A stretch of 64,000 nucleotides of DNA from Planctomycetaceae bacterium (GTDB taxonomy: Bacteria > Planctomycetota > Planctomycetia > Pirellulales > PNKZ01). A program made the position numbers and the translations under genes. Shown here piece by piece: positions 33,770 through 42,652 of the stretch; position 1 is the stretch's first letter, and the number at the start of each line of letters is the position of its first letter. The notes under the pieces are model-generated. The model had not been told where the DNA came from, did no database searches, and was given only the letters and a program-made list of their open reading frames with translations. The DNA lies in assembly GCA_016793115.1 (NCBI GenBank), contig JAEUIN010000407.1:124001-188000 (forward strand), in the 5' to 3' direction.

Positions 33770-34498
33770 ATGGAAATCTGGCCGGCCATCGATCTCCGCG
33801 GTGGGCAATGCGTTCGCCTGCAACAGGGGGACTATAACCGCGAGACGGTCTTCAACGGCGACCCCGCGGCCGTGGCTCGGCAGTTCGTCGCCGACGGCGG
33901 CGAGTATCTCCACTTGGTCGATCTCGACGGTGCGCGCGACGGCAAGCTCGTCAACCTCGCGGTCGTCAAGGCGATCGTCGCCGCGGTAAAGATTCCCTGC
34001 GAACTCGGCGGCGGCATTCGCGACGAAGCCGATATCCGCACGCTGCTCGACGCCGGCGTCACGCGCGTGGTCATCGGCACGAAGGCGCTGCGCGAACCGG
34101 AATGGTTCCGGTCGATGTGCCGCAAGTTTCCGCGCCGCATCGTGCTTGGGATCGACGCTCGCGACGGCAAAGTCGCCACGCACGGCTGGCTGGAAACGAG
34201 CGACATGTCGGCCGTGACGATGGCCCAGCATTTCGCCGACGAACCGCTCGCCGCCCTGATCTACACCGACATCGCCACCGACGGCATGCTGCAAGGCCCG
34301 AACCTCGCGGCCATGCGCGAGATGGCCGCGGCCGTGTCGTTGCCCGTCGTCGCCTCCGGCGGCGTGAGCTGCGCGGCCGACGTGGCCGAACTGACGACGA
34401 CCGGCGTGGCCGGCTGCATCATCGGCCGCGCTTTGTACGAACATCGCTTGACTCTGCCCGACGCGCTCGCCGCGGCCCGGGGATCGCCCGTGACCTAA
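33770..34498 (+). CDS. hisA: Phosphoribosylformimino-5-aminoimidazole carboxamide ribotide isomerase HisA
   Basis: 242 residues from the ATG at 33770 (MEIWPAIDLRGGQCVRLQQG). TIM barrel with catalytic Asp8 in AIDLRGG and the second Asp in YTDIATDGMLQGPN. The phosphate-binding glycine motifs are ELGGGIRD and VASGGVS. It carries out the fourth step of histidine synthesis. A frame extending upstream covers non-coding repeat-containing DNA and was not used. It is probably co-transcribed with hisH. Confidence 0.96.
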   Translation: MEIWPAIDLRGGQCVRLQQGDYNRETVFNGDPAAVARQFVADGGEYLHLVDLDGARDGKLVNLAVVKAIVAAVKIPCELGGGIRDEADIRTLLDAGVTRVVIGTKALREPEWFRSMCRKFPRRIVLGIDARDGKVATHGWLETSDMSAVTMAQHFADEPLAALIYTDIATDGMLQGPNLAAMREMAAAVSLPVVASGGVSCAADVAELTTTGVAGCIIGRALYEHRLTLPDALAAARGSPVT

Positions 34499-34637
34499 GA
34501 CGACGCCCGCAGGCCGGAACTTTGGGCCTCGAACGAAGGGAGGTGGATCGACACGACGAGCAGGGCCGGGCAGCACGAGACCGGTTGAACGCGTCTGCGA
34601 GCACGAACCACGACCACTCTCTCACGGGAGACGCTGT

Positions 34638-36761
34638 ATGTCGCACGCCACGGTTATGTCGCACCCCACGGTGGAATCCATCCGCAGCATTGCGGTTTGC
34701 GGCCATGGCGCCGCAGGAAAAAGTTCGCTCATCGAGCAGATGTTGTTGAAGACCGGCGCGGTGAAGCCGGTCGTGGGCGAAAACGGCTCGACGCTCGTCG
34801 ACTACGACGATCTCGAAAAAGCCCACCATCATTCGATCGAAAGTCACGTCACGCACTTCGAGTACGCCGACAAGTACTTTCAACTTCTCGACACTCCCGG
34901 CTATCCGGACTTCATCGGCCAGACGATCGGCGCGCTCCACGGCGTCGACACCGCGGTGATCGTGGTCAACGCCCACTCCGGTATCGAAGTCAACACCCGC
35001 CGCACCTTCTCCGAAGCCGGCAAGCGCGGGCTCGGCCGGATGATCGTCGTCAACAAGCTCGATTCGGAGAACATCGACTTTCCCGCGTTGCTCCAATCCA
35101 TCCAAGACACCTTCGGCCACGAGGCCTTGCTGCTCACCGTGCCGATCGGTTCCGGGCACGACTTCAAAGGCGTGGTCAATTTGCTGAAAGGGGCCGACGG
35201 CGCGAAAGGCGCCCTCGTCGATCCGGCCGAACATTCGGTGAAGCTGATCGAGTCGATCATCGAACTCGACGACGAAGTCACCTCGCGCTACTTCGAAGGC
35301 ACCCAGCCGACCGAGCAAGAAATCGCCCGCTTGATCATCGAAGCGGTCGCGACGGGGCATGTCATTCCGGTGCTCTGCGTGTCGGCCAAGACGGGCGTCG
35401 GCGTGACGGAACTTATGGACGCACTGGCCCTGGCCGCGCTGCCGCCCAATCGGCTGCCGCACTTGGCCCACAAGGAAGACGGCTCGCTCGTCGAGATCAA
35501 GCCCGACCCCGACGGTCCCTTCGTCGCGCAAGTCTTCAAGACGCGAATCGATCCCTACGTGCAGAAGCTCAGCTACATTCGCATCTACTCCGGCACGCTC
35601 AAGAAAGACGACATTGTGCATCTTTCCGGGCAGAAGAGGTCGGTGAAGCTGCATCAATTGTTGCGCGTGCAGGCCGGGCAGACGGAAACGATCGACAGCG
35701 CCGGACCCGGCGAGATCGTCGCCGTCGCCAAGACCGATGAACTGCATACCGGCATGACGCTCGGCGATTTGGAAATGGATCCCATCCAGTTTCCGACGCC
35801 GATGGTCGGCCTCGCCGTGACGCCGAAGAGTCGCAACGACGAAACGAAGCTCTCCGGCGCGCTGCATAAGCTGATCGAGGAAGAGCCGACGCTGCGCCTC
35901 GACCGCGACCCGCAGACGCACGAACTTGTGATGAACGGCATGAGCGAGCTGCATCTGCAACTCGTGCAGGAAAAAATCAAAAAGCGCGACAAGGTCGACG
36001 TCGAAACGCACGAGCCGAAGATTCCGTATCGCGAGACGGTGCAGGGGACGGCCGAAGGCAGCTACCGCCATAAGAAGCAATCCGGCGGTCGCGGACAGTT
36101 CGGCGAAGTGCATATTCGCGTCTATCCGCTGCCGGAAGGAACCGACCCGGTGAAGTTCTGCTCGAAGGACAGATTTCCTTCGATGCGCGAATACAAGTAC
36201 GATCCGGAACTGAACTTCGTCTGGATCGACTCGATCGTCGGCGGCACGATTCCCAACAACTTCTTGCCGGCCGTGGAGAAGGGATTCCGCGAACGCATGG
36301 AGCGGGGCGTCATCGCCGGCTACCGAGTGAAGAACGTCGCCGTCGAAGTGTTCTTCGGCAAGCATCATCCGGTGGATAGCTCCGAAGCGGCGTTCAAGCA
36401 GGCCGGTTCGATGGCGCTGCGCAACGTGTTTCGCGAGGCCCGGCCTGCGTTGTTGGAACCGGTCGTCACGCTCAGCGTCACCGTGCCGAGCGCCAAGCTG
36501 GGCGACATCAACAGCGACATGTCGGGCCGGCGCGGCCGGGTGACCGGCATGGAAAGCGCCGGCGGCGATATGCAAACGGTGGTCGCCGAAGTGCCGCTGG
36601 CCGAGGTGACCACCTATGCCCGCAGCTTGTCGAGTATCACCGGCGGGCAGGGGAGCTTCACGATGGAGTTCAGCCGCTACGAACCGGTGCCCGGAAATGT
36701 GCAAAAGCAAATCCTCGACAAAGCGACGATGGCGCACGAGGAAGAGGAATCGGACGAGTAA
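34638..36761 (+). CDS. Divergent elongation factor G-like GTPase (EF-G2 type)
   Basis: 707 residues with all five EF-G domains by length. G1 is CGHGAAGKSSL (canonical EF-G has AHIDAGKTT). G3 is DTPGYPDF, with Tyr89 where EF-G and EF-Tu carry the catalytic His. G4 is VVNKLD. Domain IV contains KKQSGGRGQFGEVHIRVYP. These substitutions match EF-G-like paralogues (Thermus EF-G-2, actinobacterial FusA2 group) rather than the translocase FusA. Its role is not settled. The N-terminus holds a duplicated MSHATV/MSHPTV, so the start could be seven codons downstream. GGGAG precedes the first ATG. Confidence 0.88.
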   Translation: MSHATVMSHPTVESIRSIAVCGHGAAGKSSLIEQMLLKTGAVKPVVGENGSTLVDYDDLEKAHHHSIESHVTHFEYADKYFQLLDTPGYPDFIGQTIGALHGVDTAVIVVNAHSGIEVNTRRTFSEAGKRGLGRMIVVNKLDSENIDFPALLQSIQDTFGHEALLLTVPIGSGHDFKGVVNLLKGADGAKGALVDPAEHSVKLIESIIELDDEVTSRYFEGTQPTEQEIARLIIEAVATGHVIPVLCVSAKTGVGVTELMDALALAALPPNRLPHLAHKEDGSLVEIKPDPDGPFVAQVFKTRIDPYVQKLSYIRIYSGTLKKDDIVHLSGQKRSVKLHQLLRVQAGQTETIDSAGPGEIVAVAKTDELHTGMTLGDLEMDPIQFPTPMVGLAVTPKSRNDETKLSGALHKLIEEEPTLRLDRDPQTHELVMNGMSELHLQLVQEKIKKRDKVDVETHEPKIPYRETVQGTAEGSYRHKKQSGGRGQFGEVHIRVYPLPEGTDPVKFCSKDRFPSMREYKYDPELNFVWIDSIVGGTIPNNFLPAVEKGFRERMERGVIAGYRVKNVAVEVFFGKHHPVDSSEAAFKQAGSMALRNVFREARPALLEPVVTLSVTVPSAKLGDINSDMSGRRGRVTGMESAGGDMQTVVAEVPLAEVTTYARSLSSITGGQGSFTMEFSRYEPVPGNVQKQILDKATMAHEEEESDE

Positions 36762-36777
36762 CGCGCGTCGATTGGAT

Positions 36778-36854
36778 TCCCAACGGAGAACGCGGAGAGT
36801 CCCCGGAGTTCGCGCCGAGGCGTCTTCGGAGCTCCCAGAACTCCGTTGTGGACT
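36778..36854. repeat. Dispersed repeat R4, palindromic copy
   Basis: It begins with CAACGGAG and ends with AACTCCGTTGTG, so its ends are inverted. The interior has CCCGGAGTTCGCG and CTTCGGAGCTCCC. It follows the EF-G-like gene and precedes its terminator. Confidence 0.6.
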
Positions 36855-36867
36855 CCCCTCTCCTGAC

Positions 36868-36895
36868 GGCGGCCGGTCGGACCGGCCGCCATTTT
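36868..36895 (+). terminator. Intrinsic terminator of the EF-G-like gene
   Basis: GGCGGCCGGT (36868-36877) pairs perfectly with ACCGGCCGCC (36881-36890) around a three-base loop; ATTTT follows. Confidence 0.75.
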
Positions 36896-37312
36896 GTCGG
36901 CAAGCGGCGTTAAGTTTGGGCGTTTGCGCGGCCGAAGTAGCTTACTGAGTCGCTTGATTTTGCCGTCGGCGACGCCTAGGATGCCCCTAAAGATGCCGCA
37001 AACTGTGCGGCTTCGCAGCTCTGTGTTTTGCACAGGTCACTGCGCTTTGGGTGGCAGGCGGTTCGTCGCCGAGTTGCGGAGCAGATCGCTTCGCGCGGCG
37101 CGCGAAAGACCGGAGTTTGCGACGGTCCCCACGCGGGGTCGGTCGCCGGCGGGAGAAAAGGGTGCGACGATGGCCGTGAGGCTGATTGTGTGTTGTTGCA
37201 CGTGTCGTTGTCCGGCGTAGCCCGGACCTGGACCCCTTCCGCATCGTTGACGCCGTCTTCTTCCGTCTTTCTTGAGCGCGCCCGAGTCGTGGTCGCGCCG
37301 GAGCAAACAGCC
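36896..37312. other. Gap before the serine acetyltransferase gene
   Basis: About 417 bases. A frame in phase with the next gene is open here but encodes unlike, Arg/Gly-rich sequence and is probably untranslated. No RNA gene or convincing promoter was seen. Confidence 0.45.
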
Positions 37313-38263
37313 GTGGCCTCGGATCTTCGCCGCAAGGAACAACTGCCCGACCTCACGCGCCGCATCGTCGAGACATATCGCGAGGCCGGCTCGATCAATC
37401 ATCTGGGCCATTGCCCGCTGCCGAACTACGACGCCGTGGTCGGCATCATCGAAGACCTGAAGGAGATTCTCTTTCCGGGCTTCCGCCGCCGCGAAGGCTT
37501 GCACATGGGCAACGTGCTCTACCATGTGGGCGATTTGATCGACGGGCTGCACGACAAGCTCACGACGCAGATCGCCCGCGCCCTGCGGCACGATGCGGGG
37601 CGGGTGTCGATCGACGACGGCGAAACCGATTTCGAAGCGCTCGGCCAGGCAAAGGCGATCGAGTTTCTGGAACACATTCCCGAGTTGCGCCACGCGCTCG
37701 CGCTCGATGTGCAAGCCGCGTACGACGGCGACCCGGCGGTGCGCGGGCTCGACGAAATCATCTTCTGCTACCCGGGGCTCGAAGCGATCACCGTGTATCG
37801 GCTCGCGCACGTGCTCTACGGCATGGACGTGCCGCTCATTCCGCGAATGATGACCGAGTGGGCGCACAGCAAGACGGGCATCGACATCCACCCGGGCGCG
37901 ACGATCGGCTCGCACTTCTTCATCGACCATGGCACGGGCGTCGTGATCGGACAGACGTGCGAGATCGGCGACCGCGTGAAGCTCTATCAGGGCGTGACGC
38001 TCGGTGCGCTCAGCTTCGCCACCGACGGCGACGGCAACTTGGTGCGCGGTACGAAACGCCATCCGACGATCGAAGACCGCGTGGTGATCTACGCCAATGC
38101 CACGGTGCTCGGCGGCGCGACCGTAGTCGGGCACGACTCCGTGATCGGCTCCAGCGTCTGGCTCACGAAGAGCGTGGAGCCGCGCTCGACCGTGGTGCTG
38201 GAAAAGCCGAAACTCCGCATCCGCGCGGAGATGGAAGAGCCCCAAGCGAATTACTCGATCTAA
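37313..38263 (+). CDS. Serine O-acetyltransferase (EpsC/CysE type)
   Basis: 316 residues from the GTG at 37313, supported by GGAG about 9 bases upstream; a GTG at 37289 is an alternative. The N-terminal ~170 residues form the helical SAT cap (LRRKEQLPDLTRRIVETYRE, DEIIFCYPGLEAITVYRLAH). The C-terminal left-handed beta-helix has hexapeptide repeats: HPGATIGSHFFIDHGTGVVIG, trailed by LYQGVTLGA. It acetylates serine for cysteine synthesis. The long N-terminal cap is the EpsC-like plant/anaerobe form. Confidence 0.9.
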   Translation: MASDLRRKEQLPDLTRRIVETYREAGSINHLGHCPLPNYDAVVGIIEDLKEILFPGFRRREGLHMGNVLYHVGDLIDGLHDKLTTQIARALRHDAGRVSIDDGETDFEALGQAKAIEFLEHIPELRHALALDVQAAYDGDPAVRGLDEIIFCYPGLEAITVYRLAHVLYGMDVPLIPRMMTEWAHSKTGIDIHPGATIGSHFFIDHGTGVVIGQTCEIGDRVKLYQGVTLGALSFATDGDGNLVRGTKRHPTIEDRVVIYANATVLGGATVVGHDSVIGSSVWLTKSVEPRSTVVLEKPKLRIRAEMEEPQANYSI

Positions 38264-38286
38264 CCGGGACGAGATCTGCGTAGGAT

Positions 38287-38361
38287 GGGTCGAGCGCAGC
38301 GAGGCCCATGCTGCGACGAGAGCGCCGTACCCGCGTGGGCTTTGCTGCGTTCGACGCGCCC
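38287..38361. repeat. Dispersed repeat R1, copy 2 with inverted arm
   Basis: The left arm (38287-38311) carries the R1 unit. The right arm (38336-38361) is a degenerate reverse complement, so the whole element can form a hairpin between the convergent acetyltransferase and propeller genes. It ends at the stop codon of the latter. Confidence 0.7.
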
Positions 38362-39593
38362 TACTTCAGTTCGTAACAGAGCAGCACGTCTTGGTCGCGG
38401 AGATAGAGGCGGCCGTCGGCGACGACCGGGTGCGGCCAACTTGGCTTCTCGCTCCGTTCCGGCTGTTCGAACGAGCCGACGATCTCGGCCTTCTCCGCCG
38501 ACACTTTCACGAGGCTGACCGGTCCCTTTTCGCTCCGCGCAATGAGATGCCCGTCGAAGTAAACGAGCGAGCATTTGCCCGCGGCCCGCTCCCGCCACAG
38601 CGACTTGCCGGTCGCATACTCGACGCAGGTGAGGATGCCCGGGTCGTCGCTGCCGTAGAGCAAGCCGTCGACCAGGATGAGGCCGCCGTGGTGGTTTTTC
38701 ATTTCTTTGGTGAAGTAGGCTTCGTCGGCCGCGAACTCGCTCGCCGTCTTCTTGACGTCGACCGCGCCGCCGCCGGTCCCGTAGCCGCTGGCGGCGAAGA
38801 CTCGGTTGCCGGCCACGACCGGCGTCGAGCAGTTGGCCGTGCCGTTGGCCGGCCGGTCGTACCGCCAGCGGAGGCGGCCGTCGGCCGCGGCGACTCCCAC
38901 TACGCCGGTCGCGGTGAATTGCACGTATTGCTTCTCGCCGTCGATCTCGGCGGCGACGATCGAGGAGTAGCCTGCGCGATCGCCGAAGGCGGTGCCCCAC
39001 GCCTGGCGACCGGTCGTTTTGTCGAGCGCGGTCAGCGTCGCCTTGTCGCCGCCGGGAGTGCAGACGACCCACGGGCCGTCGACCAGCGGCGACTCGCTGT
39101 AACCCCAGGTCGGAATCTTGCCGCCGTACTCGGCGACAAGGTCGACACGCCACAGCACGGAACCGTTGGCGGCGTCGAGGCAGAGCAAGTCGCCGTTGAG
39201 CCCGAGGCAGTAGAGTTTGCCGTCGTCGTAGGTCGGACTGCTGCGAGGACCGGGATAGCCTGCTCCGGCGTGCCGAACCGGGCCGATCGGAGCGGCCCAA
39301 AGCGTTTTGCCGGAACGGTTTACGTCGACGGCGAGGACGAGCTCCTGCCCGTCGCGGTTGCCCATCGTGTAGAGGCTCCGACCGACGACCGACGGCGTGG
39401 AGAAGCCTTCGCCGAGGCCCGTCGCTTTCCAAGCGAGTTTAGGACCTTCGGCAGGCCACGATTTGAGCAGTCCGGCTTCGCGGCTGATGCCGTTGCGCTG
39501 CGGGCCTCGCCAGCCGGGCCAATCGTCGGCCGCGGCGAAAGTGAGAGGCCAGAGACAAAGCGCCGTTGCGGCGACAGCCGGGAAACGCGGCAT
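38361..39593 (-). CDS. Secreted PQQ-like beta-propeller repeat protein
   Basis: 410 residues from the ATG at 39593, just before a signal peptide (PRFPAVAATALCLWPLTFAA). Entry motif DDWPGWRGPQRNG is typical of planctomycete PQQ-like propellers. Repeated blades read SPTYDDGKLYCLGLNGDLLCLD, TALDKTTGRQAWG, then VVGVAAADGRLRWRYDRP and TCVEYATGKSLWRE. Such proteins may bind PQQ or act as scaffold propellers. The catalytic Asp/Glu and cysteine ring of true PQQ dehydrogenases are not evident, so an enzyme function is not claimed. Confidence 0.88.
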   Translation of the reverse strand: MPRFPAVAATALCLWPLTFAAADDWPGWRGPQRNGISREAGLLKSWPAEGPKLAWKATGLGEGFSTPSVVGRSLYTMGNRDGQELVLAVDVNRSGKTLWAAPIGPVRHAGAGYPGPRSSPTYDDGKLYCLGLNGDLLCLDAANGSVLWRVDLVAEYGGKIPTWGYSESPLVDGPWVVCTPGGDKATLTALDKTTGRQAWGTAFGDRAGYSSIVAAEIDGEKQYVQFTATGVVGVAAADGRLRWRYDRPANGTANCSTPVVAGNRVFAASGYGTGGGAVDVKKTASEFAADEAYFTKEMKNHHGGLILVDGLLYGSDDPGILTCVEYATGKSLWRERAAGKCSLVYFDGHLIARSEKGPVSLVKVSAEKAEIVGSFEQPERSEKPSWPHPVVADGRLYLRDQDVLLCYELK

Positions 39594-39673
39594 CTTAATC
39601 GACTCGCGGTGGGACAAGGGCGGGGGGAGGGAACGCCCAATGTAACGCGAGATCACCGCCGACTGCAAAGCGA

Positions 39674-39901
39674 TTATCGGCTGCGTCGCTGCGGCGGCTG
39701 CGACGGTCCGAACTGCCGGCGGAACTCGGCTTCCAGTTCCGCGGTGAGTCGTTCGACGTTCACGCGGACCGTCGTCGTTCGGCAGCGTACCGCGGCCACC
39801 GCCGGCGGCAGGGACGCCGGCGCGCTCGGCGAGCCGTCGGTCCAATCTGCGGGTTTGACCAAGCGCGGCAGCGAGGCGACGACGGTCGTCGTGATCGACA
39901 T
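39674..39901 (-). CDS. Small hypothetical protein downstream of the FHA-like gene
   Basis: 75 residues from the ATG at 39901, two bases after the upstream stop; an ATG at 39916 would overlap it. It holds SITTTVVASLPRLVKPADW and ends in a helix (VERLTAELEAEFRRQFG) with a basic tail. There is no signal peptide or known domain. The tight spacing suggests translational coupling to the 39904-40407 gene. Confidence 0.5.
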   Translation of the reverse strand: MSITTTVVASLPRLVKPADWTDGSPSAPASLPPAVAAVRCRTTTVRVNVERLTAELEAEFRRQFGPSQPPQRRSR

Positions 39902-39903
39902 GC

Positions 39904-40407
39904 TCAATCGTTCCAAACGTCGATTTGCGGAGACGGAAAACTCAAACCGCTGAACAGGGCCGGATCTTCCGCCAGGACAACTTCGGGAAGCGTGAGGCTG
40001 CGCGGAAAGTCCTCTTCGCTAAGCTCTGACGATTGTGACGCCTGAGGCCAACTGACCCGCACCCGAAATTCGTAGGGGCCGGTTCGCAGCCGCGCCCCGT
40101 CGGGCACGGCCGCCGACGACAGCACCGGCTCGGCGTCGACCGTGATTTCGGGTCCTTCGCCGAGCCAGCAGAGCATCAAGCCGAGCGGGCTGCGAAGCAA
40201 ATACGAGTGCGAATCGGGAAACTGCTCGTCGGCCAAGACCAGATCGTTGTCGTCGGCCGCTCCGATTAAAAACGCCAGACCGGTGATGCTGCGCACGGAG
40301 TTGCGGGCGCGGCCGCGCGTGATTTGCAGCTCGACTTGCGGCAACACCGGCGGGCGGTGCGGACGAGAGAACGAATGGGCGCCGTGGCGGCGAATCGGAC
40401 GGGTCAT
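39904..40407 (-). CDS. FHA-like domain protein
   Basis: 167 residues from the ATG at 40407; the frame extends upstream to 40524. The middle looks like a forkhead-associated beta sandwich: QITRGRARNSVRSITGLAFLIG, then DNDLVLADEQFPDSHSYLL and VPDGARLRTGPYEFRV. The usual GR-x-x-S-H signature is partly altered (the Ser-His appears as DSHSYLL), so phosphothreonine binding is uncertain. It is followed by the small gene at 39674 and lies downstream of atpC on the same strand after 240 bases. Confidence 0.65.
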   Translation of the reverse strand: MTRPIRRHGAHSFSRPHRPPVLPQVELQITRGRARNSVRSITGLAFLIGAADDNDLVLADEQFPDSHSYLLRSPLGLMLCWLGEGPEITVDAEPVLSSAAVPDGARLRTGPYEFRVRVSWPQASQSSELSEEDFPRSLTLPEVVLAEDPALFSGLSFPSPQIDVWND

Positions 40408-40646
40408 GAAGCGGTTCCAAGATGTCGCGGGGGCGTGAAATCGGTCGGCGACGATCATCTTTGATCGGGCCCGACGCGACTTACGTCGACGTCCTAGATG
40501 CTTTCGGCAAGTGGAAGCCGGCACGTGAACCGCAAAACGGCCGGAGCGCGCAGTTTCACGCGCGGCGAAGTTCGGAACGTCCGAGACGGCAAGATATACG
40601 GACCGTGCGGCGAAAACTCACGTCGTCGGGCGGCTCGTCGCGGCGT

Positions 40647-41069
40647 TTACTTCGCGCGCCGGCCGGTCCGGATTTGGGCGCGAGCTTGCGCGATCGTTCG
40701 ATCGCGAATCGCCAAGAGTTCGTCGGTGTCGGCCTTGAGATTCTTCGCCGTCTCCAACTGCTGCTCGGCGGCCGCGACGTTAAGTTCCGCGGCCGGGACG
40801 GCGCGATTGGTCAGCACCGAGACGACGTTGTCGACGACTTGAACAAATCCGCCGTCGACGTAGTACTTTTGCTCAACTTCGTTGCGGACGATGCGCATCT
40901 CGCCGTAACCGAGCCGACCGATCATCGGGCTGTGGTTCTCGGCAATGCCGATCTCGCCGTCGAAAAGCGGTAAGGCGACGAAATCGGCGGCGCAGTCGAC
41001 CAGCGTCGTCTCCGGAGTGACGACGACGATTCGCATTTCGTCCGCGGCGGCGGCGGTATCTTTAGCCAT
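40647..41069 (-). CDS. atpC: F1Fo ATP synthase epsilon subunit
   Basis: 140 residues. N-terminal beta sandwich: MRIVVVTPETTLVDCAADFVALPLFDGEIGI, then NHSPMIGRLGYGEMRI. The C-terminal helical hairpin (ELNVAAAEQQLETAKNLKAD) is present. It is the rotor stalk subunit that can inhibit ATP hydrolysis. Last gene of the atp operon, 12 bases after atpD. Confidence 0.95.
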   Translation of the reverse strand: MAKDTAAAADEMRIVVVTPETTLVDCAADFVALPLFDGEIGIAENHSPMIGRLGYGEMRIVRNEVEQKYYVDGGFVQVVDNVVSVLTNRAVPAAELNVAAAEQQLETAKNLKADTDELLAIRDRTIAQARAQIRTGRRAK

Positions 41070-41080
41070 AGTTGCAGCCG

Positions 41081-42523
41081 TTACTTCTTGCTCTTCTTAG
41101 CGGCTTCTTCAGCCTGTTCGATCGGGCCGACGTACATGAACGCGTCTTCCGGCAGGTGATCCCATTTGCCGTCGCAGAGTTCTTCGAAGCTGCGGATCGT
41201 GTCGGCCAGCGACGTGTATTCGCCCGACTTACCCGTGAACACTTCGGCCACGTAGAACGGCTGCGAAAGGAACCGTTCGATGCGGCGGGCACGATGCACC
41301 ACCAGTTTGTCTTGCTCGCTCAATTCGTCGACGCCGAGAATCGCGATGATATCTTGGAGTTCGCGGTAACGCTGCAACGTCGTCTGCACCTTGCGGGCGA
41401 CGCGGTAGTGTTGCTCGCCGACGTAGGCCGGATCGAGAATGCGGCTCGACGAGGCGAGCGGATCGACCGCGGGGTAAATGCCCTTTTCGGAAATCGAACG
41501 TTCCAAGTAAAGGAACGCGTCGAGGTTGCCGAACGCCGTAGCCGGGGCCGGATCGGTCGGATCGTCGGCCGGCACGTACACGGCTTGCACCGACGTGATG
41601 GCACCCTTGTTCGTCGACGCGATGCGTTCTTGTAAGGCGCCCATTTCCGTGGCCAGCGTCGGCTGGTAACCCACGGCGCTCGGCATACGACCGAGAAGAG
41701 CCGACACTTCCGAACCGGCTTGCGAGAAGCGGAAGATGTTGTCGATGAAGAGCAGGGTGTCGGCGCCGGTCGAATCGCGGAAGTATTCGGCCATCGTCAG
41801 GGCCGACAACGCGACGCGGAGACGAGCGCCCGGCGGTTCGTTCATCTGGCCAAAGACCATGCAAGTCTGCTCGATGACGCTGCGGCCGGTGTTGCCGATT
41901 TGCGCTTCCTGCATTTCGATCCAGAGGTCGGTCCCTTCGCGAGTTCGCTCGCCGACGCCGGCGAACACGGAGTAACCGCCGTGCTTCGAGGCGATGCGGG
42001 CGATCAATTCGGTGAGAATGACCGTCTTGCCGAGACCGGCCCCGCCGAACAAACCGGCCTTACCGCCGCGGACGAACGGAGTGAGCAAGTCGATGACCTT
42101 GATGCCGGTCTCGAAGACTTCGGTTTTGGTCGACAGGTCGGTGACCTTCGGCGGGTCACGGTGAATGGGCCAATGGTCGTCGGCCGCGACAGGACCGCGG
42201 TTGTCGATCGGATCGCCGACGAGATTGAACACGCGACCGAGCGTCGCCTTGCCGACCGGCACGGTGACCGGCTTGCCGGTATCGAGGCAATCGAGTCCGC
42301 GAATCAAACCGTCGGTGCTGCCCAAAGCGACGCAGCGGACGCGACCGCCGCCGAGATGCTGTTGGATCTCGCCCCACAAGCTGATCGTCACGCCCTTTTG
42401 CGTGCTGTCGATCTTCACGGCGTTGTAAATCGCCGGCAGATGGCCTTCGGGGTATTCGACGTCGAACGTCGAGCCGATGACCTGGGTGATCTTGCCGATG
42501 TTTTGTGCGGTTGCGGTGGCCAT
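41081..42523 (-). CDS. atpD: F1Fo ATP synthase beta subunit
   Basis: 480 residues. The Walker A is GGAGLGKTVI; Walker B and the catalytic loop include TLLFIDNIFRFSQAGSEVSALLGRMPSAVGYQPTLATEMG (catalytic region split by landmarks GERTREG and LLFIDNI). It provides the three catalytic sites of F1. Gap of 129 bases to atpG upstream, larger than the others, which may carry a processing or translation signal. Confidence 0.98.
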   Translation of the reverse strand: MATATAQNIGKITQVIGSTFDVEYPEGHLPAIYNAVKIDSTQKGVTISLWGEIQQHLGGGRVRCVALGSTDGLIRGLDCLDTGKPVTVPVGKATLGRVFNLVGDPIDNRGPVAADDHWPIHRDPPKVTDLSTKTEVFETGIKVIDLLTPFVRGGKAGLFGGAGLGKTVILTELIARIASKHGGYSVFAGVGERTREGTDLWIEMQEAQIGNTGRSVIEQTCMVFGQMNEPPGARLRVALSALTMAEYFRDSTGADTLLFIDNIFRFSQAGSEVSALLGRMPSAVGYQPTLATEMGALQERIASTNKGAITSVQAVYVPADDPTDPAPATAFGNLDAFLYLERSISEKGIYPAVDPLASSSRILDPAYVGEQHYRVARKVQTTLQRYRELQDIIAILGVDELSEQDKLVVHRARRIERFLSQPFYVAEVFTGKSGEYTSLADTIRSFEELCDGKWDHLPEDAFMYVGPIEQAEEAAKKSKK

Positions 42524-42652
42524 GACGTTGTGCGCGGGGCTAAGGTTCGGATTGGATTCTGACGTTTAAGTTTCTCTAGCGATGAAGTCGGAGCGGGGAG
42601 CGATGAACTGCAAAAAACTCGACCTCGTTCCTCGCTCGACGTTCCGCGTTCA

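Noticed and set aside
34419..36737. 772-codon minus-strand frame opposite the EF-G-like gene
   Set aside because: Shadow frame of a clear GTPase; His/Arg-rich without motifs.
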